From: Verrucomicrobiota bacterium
GTDB taxonomy: Bacteria > Verrucomicrobiota > Verrucomicrobiia > Opitutales > Opitutaceae
Direction of reading: 5' to 3'
DNA length: 64,000 nt
Assembly: GCA_028293545.1 (NCBI GenBank)
Contig: JAQGOP010000051.1
Span: 1-64,000 of the forward strand
Under the pieces are notes generated by a model. It did not search any database. It saw nothing but the letters and a program-made list of their open reading frames with translations, and was not told the origin of the DNA. Each line of letters opens with the position of its first letter. Positions within the stretch are counted from its first letter, which is position 1. The position numbers were made by a program, and so were the translations under genes. This document shows positions 15,212 to 24,167 of this stretch, piece after piece.

Positions 15212-18200
15212 ATGTTCATCGTTTCGTCTTTCCGCGCCCTTTGGCGTCACCTTGGTTTTGTGGCTGGACTCTCCTTGGTTGCATTATCCCAGGCCTCGCT
15301 GAGTGCACAAACCAACACCCCTTCTGCGGCGGATGGTTTTGATGCCAATGTGGATGGACCCATTTACGCGATCGCCACGCAATCCGACGGCAAGATCGTC
15401 ATTGCTGGTATGTTCGCGAACGTCGGGGGAATTGCCCACGGCAATATCGCGCGTTTGAACATCGATGGGACCGTCGACGGCACCTTCAACGCCGCAACGA
15501 ACGACAAGGTCACGTCGATCGTGATTCAAGCTGACGGCAAGATCGTCATCGGCGGCTATTTTTCGACGGTCCAGCCAACGACCGGCTCCCTGGTCACACG
15601 CAATCGTATCGCACGCCTTAACGCCGACGGCACCGTGGATTCCTTCGATCCGAATCTCGGCGGCGCGCTCGCCCCGGGCGTTGAAGCTCTCTTGGTCCAA
15701 GCCGATGGCAAGGTCGTCGCTGGCGGAACTTTCACCCTCGCCGGAACCGTCACGCGCAATCGCATGGCGCGGTTTAATTCAAATGGTTCGCTCGATACCG
15801 GGTTTGATCCGAATCCCGATCGCACGGTCCTGGCGCTCGCATTGCAGTCCAACGGCCAAATCGTTGTCGGTGGTGGTTTCACCAAATTGCAGCCTGCTGG
15901 TGCCGCCACGGCGACCCTTCGGGCCAACATGGCGCGGGTGAACGCCGATGGTTCGCTCGATGCCGGATACGATCCGAATCTCAACAACGGTGTTACCAAG
16001 CTCGTCGTTGAACAGGACGGCAGGGTAATCGCCGGCGGATATTTCACGACCGCGGCTCCGAATGGCGCCGGCGGAACGACGGCGACGAATCACGTGGCGC
16101 GGTTCAATGTCGATGGTTCGGTCGACGCGACCTACCTTCCCGTCGTTAACGGCAACGTCTTGGCGATGTCGCTGCAATCGAACGGCAGCCTCCTCTTGGG
16201 CGGCACGTTTACGGCCATCCAATCGGTGCGCCGGTCCTATGTCGGTCGCGTGAATGCGGATGGCAGCTTGGACACCACGTTCGACCCCAGTCCGAATTTT
16301 TCGGTGTTCGCCCTCGCGGAACAATCCGACGGTTCGATCCTGCTCGGCGGTAATTTTACGCAGATTCAGGCGAATGGCGCGGTTGCACCGACGACGCGGA
16401 ATCACATCGCCCGGGTTAACAAAAACGGAACGCTCGACGCGGATTTCGGCCCGGACACCAATGGACGCGTTCTCTCGCTTTTGATGCAATCCGACGGCAA
16501 AGCTCTCGTCGGTGGTTCATTCACGAGCATCGGTGGCGTGACTCGCAACTACTTCGCGCGACTCAACGCCGACGGCTCGCTCGATACTGCGTTCGATCCG
16601 AACTTTAACGGCGAGGTGAGCGCGATTGCCGTGCAAAGCGATGGCCGCATTTTGGTCGGCGGTTCGTTCACCACGGTTAAGGGAATTCCCAAGCTGCATT
16701 TGGTGCGCTTGAATACCGATGGCTCCCTCGATGCCTCGTTCGAGCCGAATCCCGATTCGGCCGTTTTTGCCATCGTCGTCCAAACGGACAACAAGATTTT
16801 AGTAGGCGGCAGTTTCCTCACCTTCCGTCCCAACGGATCCGCGCTTTCGACGACGCGCACTTATCTCGCCCGCATCAATTCCAATGGTTCGCTCGACACC
16901 TTCGATTCCGGATGCACGGGCCCGGTGTATGCGATCAAGTTTCAGTCGGACGGCAAATTCCTCGTCGGTGGTCTCTTCACCGCGTTCAATGCCGGTTTCC
17001 GCAACAATATCGCGCGCTTCAAAGCTGACGCGACGCTCGATCCCGATTACAATCCGGTCGCTGACGGACGTGTTAACGCCATTGCGCTTCAATCTGACGG
17101 TAAAGCCGTCATCGGTGGCGTCTTCAACGTTTTGCAGCCGTCCAACGGTCCCATTCTGACGATCAATGTCACCAACAGCGACGGCACGATTTCACAGGTA
17201 AAAACCAACGCCTTGGCTCGCCGCGCGATCGCCCGCCTCAATGTCGATGGAACGGTGGATCCCGGCTTCGATCCGGCGTTCAACAACATTGTCCGTTCCT
17301 TGGTGGTGCAATCCGACGGCAAAATAATCGCCGGCGGGGTTTTCACCGGGATTGCTTCTCACGGCTCAACCACGTTTGCAGATCGCACTTATATCGCGCG
17401 GATTACGACCGACGGCCTGCTCGACGATTCCTATAATCTTTTAATCGCTCCTCGGGTTGGTAACCAAGTCATCGCCATGGCGCTGCAGTCTGACGGCAAA
17501 CTGCTGATCGGTGGCGCGTTCAGCACGCTTGGCACGGGCACGTCTTCGCAGGTCACGCGCAACTCGCTTGCCCGCGTCGAGACGACGGGCGCTGTCGACA
17601 CCTCGTACTCTCCCAGCACCGGCCAAGGCGCAGGCGCGGTGATCAATTCGCTGACGGTTCAGGCCGACGGCCGAATCCTCGTCGGCGGAGCATTCACTTC
17701 GTTCGGCGGCTCCTCGAGCAGCAACCTGGCTCGTTTCAACGGCGACAGTGTGCCTGACGCGACCTTCAACCCGAACGTCAACGGCGCGGTTAACAGCATT
17801 GTCACGCGTGTACTTGGCGGCGCCAATGGCACGCAATTAGCGAATTTCGCCTTCCTCAATAGCAACGGAACGCTCCGGAATAGTTTCCGTCCTGCGAGCA
17901 ACCAGCAAATCAGTGGCGAGGTCCATGCCGTGTTGGTGCAACCTGATGGTAAGGTCTTGATCGCAGGTGCCATTACTGACCTGAGCGGTGCGACCGGCGG
18001 CAATATCATCCGTTACAACGCGGATGGAACGATCGACACCTCGTTCAATCCGAAACCCGACCTCGCAGTTCTTTCGATGGCGCTGCAACCGGACGGTAAA
18101 ATCGTGATCGGCGGAAATTTCGTCAACGTAAACGGCGTGGCCCGCCAGTACATCGCGCGCCTAAATCCGGACGGTGGGCTCGACGCGAATTTCGATCCCA

Positions 18201-21148
18201 AAGCCAGTGCAGCGATCAATGCGATCTCCCTTCAAGCCGACGGCAAGATCCTGCTTGGCGGCTCCTTCACCTCGCTCCAGCCCAATGCTTCGACCATCGT
18301 TTACGGCGCGAACTACCTGGCGCGGCTCAATGCGGACGGGACGATTGACTCGACCTTTTTGCCGAGTCCCAACGGCGTGGTTTACGCACTGGCGACTCAA
18401 TCCGATGGCGCTGTGATCGTCGGTGGCGCGTTTAGCACGGTCTTGGAAAAGACGGGTTCATCGACATCGGTGCCGCGCAATTTTGTTGCCCGCTTTTCGA
18501 GCAGTGGAACGACGGACACGACTTTCGATCCGAGCCCCGGCGGGGTCGTGCTCGCGCTCGCGATCCAAGCCGATGGGAAAGTCGTCCTCGGCGGCACGTT
18601 CACCTTTCTGCAGGCCAACAAATCGCCGACGATTATCACTCGTAACTACATTGCGCGGGTTAACCCGGACGGAACGCTCGATGCCGGCTTTGATCCCAAT
18701 TTTAATGGCGGCGTCTCGGCGATCCTCCTTCAACCCGACGGCAAGCTGGTGATCGGTGGGGTTTTCACATCGATCCAACCCGCCGGCGTCGGCAGCGCGA
18801 CTTCGCGCAACCGCATCGCCCGCTTGAACACCGACGGTACGGTCGACGGCTCGTTTGACCCTGCTTTTAACGGATCAGTCACTTCACTCGCTCTCCTCCC
18901 TGATGGCGGGGTCATCGCCGGCGGCGCGTTTTCGACGGTTGAGCCCTCCGGCACGATCCTGGTGGGCGGTTCATTCACCAACATCGGTGGCGCTCCTATT
19001 TCTAACCTGGCCCTGCTCAATGTCGGTGGGTCGGCGTTCAGTTCCTTCGCCCCCAACCCGAACGGCACGGTGTACGCCTTGGCGGCCCGTCCCGATAATC
19101 GGGTGCTCGTCGCCGGTACGTTCACAACCATCGCTGGCGCATCCCGCCCCGGATTGGCTCAGCTGACGGCTGATGGCGCCATTGATTCTACCTTCGCAAC
19201 GGGCGCTACGGTCACGGGCGGCCCGGCAGTGCTGCTGCTTCAACCTGATGGCAAGGTTTTGGTCGGCGGCACCAATGTCGGATTCAACGGGACGTCCTTC
19301 GGCACGCTCGAGCGTTTGGCCGCTGACGGCACGCTGGATGCATCCTTTCATCCGAGCGGATTGGGCACGATCAACGCGATCGCCGCCCAGCCTGATGGCA
19401 AAATTCTTGTCGGAGGCGCTGCGCCCAGTCGGTTGGTTCGCCTCGCGGCCGATGGCTCGATCGATGGCACCTTCAATCCCGCGCCGAACGGCACGGTGAA
19501 CTCCATCGCGGTCCAATCGGACGGCAGGATCGTGGTGGGTGGCTCATTCACCAGCATCGGCGGACTGACGGTTTCGAATCTCGCGCGGCTCAATGCCAAC
19601 GGCACCGCTGACGCGACGTACAATCCGAACGTCAATGGCGCGGTCACGGCGATCGCTCTCCAGTCGACCGGCAAGGTTCTCTTCGGTGGCGGCTTCACGA
19701 TGGTCGGCAATCAGTCGCGTTTCAGCCTGGCCCGGGTGGCTTCCACCTCACCGGCGGGCGAGTCGCTCGATATCAGCGCGAATTTCTCAACGGTCACCTG
19801 GACCCGCACCGGTTCCGGCCCGGCAGTGGTTTCGGCGACGTTTGAGCGTTCAAACGACGGACGCACTTGGACGACGCTCGGCCAGGGCACGCGCGTTGGC
19901 ACGAGCGATACCTGGCAGTTCGCCAGTTCGTCGCTCTCGACGGGCAGCGCCTTTTTCGTTCGCGCGCGCGGCGTGGCGGTGACTTCGCAATACAGCTCGT
20001 CGGGAGTCGTCGAAGCCATTCGCCAGTTTGTGGCGACCGCTCAACCGCAAATCCTCAGCGCCAGCACCGCGACGGGCACAAGCGGATCCGCTTTCTTCTT
20101 TGGCGTCGCCACGAATGTCTCGGGCGCAACGTTCAGCGCCTCCGGGTTGCCTTCCGGCCTCTCGATTGATCCGTCGACGGGCATCATTAGCGGCACGACA
20201 TCGCAGACCGGCGTGTTCCCGGTGACGCTCACGGTTACTAATGGATCGGGTTCAGCCACGAGCGTGCTGACTCTGAGCATCAACCCGCCCGGCAGCGGCG
20301 CGGCGGTGGTGCGTTTCGTCAATCTTTCGGCGCGCGCCCAAGTCAGTTCCTCTGACCCGCTCATCGCCGGCTTGGTGATCAGCGGTACGACGTCGCGCAC
20401 GGTGTTGTTGCGCGCGATTGGCCCGACGCTTGCCAGCTATGGCGTGGCCAACGGCATTCCGCATCCACACATGAAGCTGTTCAACACCTTGACCGGTGTG
20501 CTGCTCAATGAGAACGAAGTCTGGGGTGGCGGCAGCGCCCTCACCTCGGTGTTTGCCCAAGCGGGTGCATTCCCGCTGCCGGCGAACAGCGCTGATTCGG
20601 CGATGGTGGTGACACTGTCCCCGGGCTCTTATTCCGTCGTGGTTTCCGATTCCTCCGGCGCCACGGGCATCTCGCTTGCAGAAGTCTACGACACCGGCAC
20701 GGATGCCTCGGCCTCCGCGCCGCGCCTGGTGAACATCTCCGCCCGCGCGACTGCGAACACCGGCGAGAACGTTTTGATCGGCGGTTTTGTGGTCACCGGC
20801 AGCGCGCCGAAGCGCATGTTGATCCGCGGCGTGGGCCCGGCACTCGCGAATTACGGGGTTACGGCGTTCATGACGAATCCGATCCTCAGCCTTTATGACG
20901 GCACCAACGGGTTGATCGCGCAAAACGACGACTGGGGCACACCGGTCACGATTACCTCGGGTCAACCGGGAGCGACGGGAGCGAGTATCACGACTGCGAC
21001 GACGCAGGCCGGCGCATTCAGCTTCGCCGCCGGCAGCGGGGATTCCGCGATCATCGTCACCCTCCCGCCGGGCTCCTACTCGGCACAGGTAAAGAGTTCC
21101 TCCGGCGCCGCCGGTACCTCGCTCGTCGAAATCTACGAGCTGCCGTGA
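15212..21148 (+). CDS. Giant delta-60 repeat surface protein
   Basis: A 1978-residue exported protein. After a signal peptide (cleavage near SLSAQT), about 27 delta-60 repeats follow, each with a core like QSDGKIVIGGxF and a companion RxxIARLNADGSLDxxF; two further units are degenerate (around 17.80 and 18.94 kb). Next comes a putative Ig-like (He_PIG) domain at about residues 1610-1690 (SGLPSGLSIDPSTGIISGTTSQTG, in part), then two diverged copies of a roughly 140-residue module (RFVNLSARAQ... and RLVNISARAT..., each ending LAEVYD or LVEIYE) typical of Verrucomicrobia exoproteins. Probably a beta-propeller or solenoid adhesin. Start at the ATG 15212. No PEP-CTERM tail is visible. The TGA stop overlaps a REP element. 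Confidence 0.88.
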   Translation: MFIVSSFRALWRHLGFVAGLSLVALSQASLSAQTNTPSAADGFDANVDGPIYAIATQSDGKIVIAGMFANVGGIAHGNIARLNIDGTVDGTFNAATNDKVTSIVIQADGKIVIGGYFSTVQPTTGSLVTRNRIARLNADGTVDSFDPNLGGALAPGVEALLVQADGKVVAGGTFTLAGTVTRNRMARFNSNGSLDTGFDPNPDRTVLALALQSNGQIVVGGGFTKLQPAGAATATLRANMARVNADGSLDAGYDPNLNNGVTKLVVEQDGRVIAGGYFTTAAPNGAGGTTATNHVARFNVDGSVDATYLPVVNGNVLAMSLQSNGSLLLGGTFTAIQSVRRSYVGRVNADGSLDTTFDPSPNFSVFALAEQSDGSILLGGNFTQIQANGAVAPTTRNHIARVNKNGTLDADFGPDTNGRVLSLLMQSDGKALVGGSFTSIGGVTRNYFARLNADGSLDTAFDPNFNGEVSAIAVQSDGRILVGGSFTTVKGIPKLHLVRLNTDGSLDASFEPNPDSAVFAIVVQTDNKILVGGSFLTFRPNGSALSTTRTYLARINSNGSLDTFDSGCTGPVYAIKFQSDGKFLVGGLFTAFNAGFRNNIARFKADATLDPDYNPVADGRVNAIALQSDGKAVIGGVFNVLQPSNGPILTINVTNSDGTISQVKTNALARRAIARLNVDGTVDPGFDPAFNNIVRSLVVQSDGKIIAGGVFTGIASHGSTTFADRTYIARITTDGLLDDSYNLLIAPRVGNQVIAMALQSDGKLLIGGAFSTLGTGTSSQVTRNSLARVETTGAVDTSYSPSTGQGAGAVINSLTVQADGRILVGGAFTSFGGSSSSNLARFNGDSVPDATFNPNVNGAVNSIVTRVLGGANGTQLANFAFLNSNGTLRNSFRPASNQQISGEVHAVLVQPDGKVLIAGAITDLSGATGGNIIRYNADGTIDTSFNPKPDLAVLSMALQPDGKIVIGGNFVNVNGVARQYIARLNPDGGLDANFDPKASAAINAISLQADGKILLGGSFTSLQPNASTIVYGANYLARLNADGTIDSTFLPSPNGVVYALATQSDGAVIVGGAFSTVLEKTGSSTSVPRNFVARFSSSGTTDTTFDPSPGGVVLALAIQADGKVVLGGTFTFLQANKSPTIITRNYIARVNPDGTLDAGFDPNFNGGVSAILLQPDGKLVIGGVFTSIQPAGVGSATSRNRIARLNTDGTVDGSFDPAFNGSVTSLALLPDGGVIAGGAFSTVEPSGTILVGGSFTNIGGAPISNLALLNVGGSAFSSFAPNPNGTVYALAARPDNRVLVAGTFTTIAGASRPGLAQLTADGAIDSTFATGATVTGGPAVLLLQPDGKVLVGGTNVGFNGTSFGTLERLAADGTLDASFHPSGLGTINAIAAQPDGKILVGGAAPSRLVRLAADGSIDGTFNPAPNGTVNSIAVQSDGRIVVGGSFTSIGGLTVSNLARLNANGTADATYNPNVNGAVTAIALQSTGKVLFGGGFTMVGNQSRFSLARVASTSPAGESLDISANFSTVTWTRTGSGPAVVSATFERSNDGRTWTTLGQGTRVGTSDTWQFASSSLSTGSAFFVRARGVAVTSQYSSSGVVEAIRQFVATAQPQILSASTATGTSGSAFFFGVATNVSGATFSASGLPSGLSIDPSTGIISGTTSQTGVFPVTLTVTNGSGSATSVLTLSINPPGSGAAVVRFVNLSARAQVSSSDPLIAGLVISGTTSRTVLLRAIGPTLASYGVANGIPHPHMKLFNTLTGVLLNENEVWGGGSALTSVFAQAGAFPLPANSADSAMVVTLSPGSYSVVVSDSSGATGISLAEVYDTGTDASASAPRLVNISARATANTGENVLIGGFVVTGSAPKRMLIRGVGPALANYGVTAFMTNPILSLYDGTNGLIAQNDDWGTPVTITSGQPGATGASITTATTQAGAFSFAAGSGDSAIIVTLPPGSYSAQVKSSSGAAGTSLVEIYELP

Positions 21149-21215
21149 GTAGCGCAGGCGGCCCGCCTGCTTTTCGAAGTAGCGAGTAGCCTGTAGCGAG
21201 TAGCGCGCATGCCCA
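21148..21215 (+). repeat. REP-like element plus tandem tail at the delta-60 gene end
   Basis: REP copy 21148-21171 in plus orientation; its first base is the last base of the TGA stop. It is followed by AGTAGCGAGTAGC tandem sequence to about 21213, ending GCATGCCCAAGC, which recurs at 37.2 kb. Confidence 0.88.
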
Positions 21216-21238
21216 AGCAAACGATCCGCCCGGAACTG

Positions 21239-21390
21239 ATTTGAACAGAAGGCAACGAAGGTAACAAAGCGGTTCAGGTTCGCGCCGCCTATCGTGCCCT
21301 TGACGATGTGGGACTGGAATCCCTCAAGTCATGGATCGTTTAGGGCACGAGCGATTCCGCGGACCGGGACCTCTTCTTCTGTTCAACTCT
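21239..21390. repeat. Inverted element with TTTGAACAGAAGG arms, copy 2
   Basis: Left arm 21239-21280 matches the 12.16 kb copy closely (TTTGAACAGAAGGCAACGAA, then GCGGTTCAGG). The right arm at about 21371-21388 is shortened (CTCTTCTTCTGTTCAAC). It shares the internal CCTATCGTGCC and ACGAGCGATTCCGC blocks. Located between convergent delta-60 and esterase genes. Confidence 0.8.
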
Positions 21391-21399
21391 GACGGTACT

Positions 21400-22911
21400 T
21401 CACCAAATCGCGCTGCGAAACGGCAGGGCGGGCAACCCGGCGCCGCTGTAGAGATTGGCCACGGGGGCATTGCTCCACGCATACCGCACCGCCACCGGCT
21501 CTCTCACCGAAGGCGACGTCACGAGCAACGTGCTGTGCTCGATCTTCGCGGTTGCGGGAAAAAACTTTCGATCCGCCCCGGCGATTTCCAACGACTGCAC
21601 GGGCTTGTCGTACGAAATCAGGCCGGTCGTGACGTGGCTGAAATAAACCCGCATCGCCGAACCTTCGCGCACCGCCCGCTGGAAAACCGGACCCGAAAAA
21701 TCACCGGAAATCCCGTAGACCTGGGTCTTGGCAATCAACGCGAGCCGGCGTCCGACCTCCTGTTTGTTCCGCGGGTGAATGTTCGAGGGATCCCCGATAT
21801 CGATGGCGGTCGCGACTTCCACCGCCGGCAGCAACTGCGCCTGTCCCTGCGCCTCGCGCAATAACGCCCAGCCGCGTCGCGTGGTGTCGTCGGGTTGGTT
21901 GAACGCCGCCAGCTGCACGAAATAAAAAGGCACGTTACCCTGTCCCCAGTTCTTCCGCCAGCCGCGGATCATCGCGGGAAAAAGCTCCGCGTATTCGCCC
22001 GGTCGCGCCCAGTTCCCCTCGCCTTGGTACCAGAGCATGCCGCGCAACGCCCAGGGCTGCAGCGGCGCGATCATCGCGTTGTACAAGCCGCTCGGCACAT
22101 ACGGCGTTCCCGGCCCGACCGGCGCTCGCGGCTGCACCACGGGATTCTTGGTGTGATTCGCCACGGCCACCGCCTCCGCTTTTTCCCACGAGGCGTGATC
22201 GGTCAAATATTTCGCCTGCTTCTCCGGAAACTCGGCGAGCACCTTCTGCCAGCGCGCGTCTACCGCCGGAAACGCCGCCGTCCCGCGCAGCGCCCGGTCA
22301 TCCATCCACGCCTCGATGGGCGTGCCACCCCACGAGCTGTTCACGATGCCGATCGGCACGCCGAGTTTTCGATGGAGGTCACGCGCGAAAAAATAGGCGA
22401 TCGCGGAGAAATCGCCGACGGTTTCCGGCGTGGCGGAAAGCCAGCCCGAACTCGTGGCTGTTTCCGCCGGCGCGGTCCCGACGACCCGGTCGATCTTGAT
22501 GTGGCGAATCAACGGGAACTGCGCGCCGGCCATTTCCCTGGCCGCGTCGTTCGCCTTCGAGACGGGCCATTCCATGTTCGACTGCCCCGACACGAGCCAC
22601 ACCTCGCCAACCAGGATATCCGAAACCGTCACGGAGTTTTTCCCCGTGACCACCAAGTCTGCGGGTTCCGCGGACGCAGGCACCTCATCGAGGTACACAA
22701 TCCATCGGCCGTCCGCAGGCGTCGTCGTGCCGATGGTCTGCCCCTTGAATGTCACCGTCACATGTTCGCCTGCATCCGCGCGTCCCCAGATCGGAAGCGC
22801 CATGTCCCGCTGCATCACGGCGTGGTCGCGAAAAAGCGGTGCCAGGGTGACGTCCGCGCGCGCGAGGGAGACGAGCGAGAGCGCGCAGCTAAGGAAACGG
22901 AGGTGGTTCAT
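21400..22911 (-). CDS. Sialate O-acetylesterase-like SGNH hydrolase
   Basis: A 503-residue exported esterase of the SASA family, which removes O-acetyl groups from sialic acids or other acetylated glycans. GQSNME in VSGQSNMEWPVSKAND carries the serine nucleophile block and WYQGEGNW the conserved Trp-x-Gln-Gly block; the His-containing block is IHPRNKQEVGRRLALI. Start at the ATG 22911 (MNHLRFLSCALSLVSLARAD), a signal peptide; the frame upstream is not coding. A polysaccharide-foraging role fits the GH2 and lyase genes elsewhere in the window. Confidence 0.87.
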   Translation of the reverse strand: MNHLRFLSCALSLVSLARADVTLAPLFRDHAVMQRDMALPIWGRADAGEHVTVTFKGQTIGTTTPADGRWIVYLDEVPASAEPADLVVTGKNSVTVSDILVGEVWLVSGQSNMEWPVSKANDAAREMAGAQFPLIRHIKIDRVVGTAPAETATSSGWLSATPETVGDFSAIAYFFARDLHRKLGVPIGIVNSSWGGTPIEAWMDDRALRGTAAFPAVDARWQKVLAEFPEKQAKYLTDHASWEKAEAVAVANHTKNPVVQPRAPVGPGTPYVPSGLYNAMIAPLQPWALRGMLWYQGEGNWARPGEYAELFPAMIRGWRKNWGQGNVPFYFVQLAAFNQPDDTTRRGWALLREAQGQAQLLPAVEVATAIDIGDPSNIHPRNKQEVGRRLALIAKTQVYGISGDFSGPVFQRAVREGSAMRVYFSHVTTGLISYDKPVQSLEIAGADRKFFPATAKIEHSTLLVTSPSVREPVAVRYAWSNAPVANLYSGAGLPALPFRSAIW

Positions 22912-23055
22912 GAACGGTGAAGGTTGAAAGCTGAAAGGTAATTGGGTCAACCGTGGCTGAACTCCCATGCGCCAGTACCTGGGTGCCTTCGGTAATTCTT
23001 GGCCTTCAACCTTAACCTTTCAACTTTCAACCGCGCCGCCGTGAGGCTCGGGCGC

Positions 23056-23871
23056 TCAGTGTTCCGCACCCTGCCAGGTTTCCCCGCAGGCGCCACCGCC
23101 CACCGCGGCGGGAACCTCGATATCCATCGCGTCGTCAAAACGCACGAGCGGAAGGTAGAACTTCGAAATCTCCTTCAGCGATCCCGCGGCATAGTGGCCG
23201 ATGAACGAGCGCCGGAAGCGCGTCGGATGACGATTCGGTCCTGAGCCGTGGATCAGGTTGCCGTGGAAAAAGAGCGTGTCGCCCGGCTGCATGCACACCG
23301 GCACGACCTTCATGCCTTTCGGCACGGGCACGTGGTTTGAATTGAAATATTCCTTCGTGTCCGCATCGAGCTGGTTGCACACGAGGTTGCCGCGATGCGA
23401 GCCCGGGACCACAAGCATGCAGCCGTTTTGTTCGTCACAAATGTCCATCGCCGTCCACGCCCCGACGCAGGTGCCGGGCTGGACGAGCAGGTATAAATTA
23501 TCCTGATGCAGTGCCTGGCCGCGCGCGCCGGGCGGCTTGAAATAATACATGGTCTGCGCGGCGAGCGGCTCCACGCCGTCGAAAAACGCCGCCAACGTCT
23601 CGCGCACCGCGGGATGCAGCATGTGCCGGCGCGCCGTCGCATTAAAACGGTGCGGGTGCACCACGCGCGGCCAATGGGTCAGCGGATCCTTCGGGTCCGT
23701 GATCTGGTCGGAGTGCAGCTTTTCCGATTCGCCGGAATGGTGGATTCCTTCGAATGCGGCGATGAGCTCCGCCACCTCCGCGGAGGAAAACATTCCCCGC
23801 GCGACGACACAGCCGTCGCGATCAAACTGGGTTTTGAGTGCGGCGAGATCGGATCCAGGAACAGAGGACAT
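23056..23871 (-). CDS. Phytanoyl-CoA dioxygenase (PhyH) family protein
   Basis: A 271-residue Fe(II)/2-oxoglutarate-dependent oxygenase. HQDNLY supplies the His and Asp of the facial triad, FFHGNLIHGSGPN the distal His, and RFRRSFIGHY the Arg that binds 2-oxoglutarate. The start at ATG 23871 (MSSVPGSDLAALKTQFDRDG) gives the usual family N-terminus; sequence upstream of it is repeat. The family hydroxylates varied small molecules, so the substrate cannot be named. Single gene. Confidence 0.83.
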   Translation of the reverse strand: MSSVPGSDLAALKTQFDRDGCVVARGMFSSAEVAELIAAFEGIHHSGESEKLHSDQITDPKDPLTHWPRVVHPHRFNATARRHMLHPAVRETLAAFFDGVEPLAAQTMYYFKPPGARGQALHQDNLYLLVQPGTCVGAWTAMDICDEQNGCMLVVPGSHRGNLVCNQLDADTKEYFNSNHVPVPKGMKVVPVCMQPGDTLFFHGNLIHGSGPNRHPTRFRRSFIGHYAAGSLKEISKFYLPLVRFDDAMDIEVPAAVGGGACGETWQGAEH

Positions 23872-23958
23872 GGCAGCGAAGGGTTGTGAAATGAGTGATC
23901 CAGAAGCGAGCGAAAGCGAAGGGTAGCGCCGGCATCCGGCCCGCCCGAGCCCGGGGAA

Positions 23959-24117
23959 TTTTTGGCCGCAAAGAAGCGCAAGTTTTTCCGGGGCTGCGAA
24001 GGAGGTTGGGGAGCGCTTATAAGCGCGCGGACGTTGAAAGTAGCGCAGGCGGCTCGCCTGCTCCGGAATCAGGACGTTTTGATTCGAAACCCCGGAAACT
24101 TGCGCATTTTTGCGGCC
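23959..24117. repeat. Composite repeat: TTGGCCGCAAAGAAG arms, palindrome and REP
   Basis: Left arm TTGGCCGCAAAGAAGCGCAAG, then the perfect 14-bp palindrome GCGCTTATAAGCGC at 24013-24026, then a REP copy at 24039-24062, then an inverted partial arm (GGAAACTTGCGCATTTTTGCGGCC) to 24117. Two more copies of the arm-plus-palindrome part lie at 61.2-61.5 kb. It fills the space between PhyH and UvrC genes. Confidence 0.85.
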
Positions 24118-24167
24118 CTCCGGCCCCGGACTTTTTGTCGGGAACGCGTAGCTGGCTCGGTCCGCGA

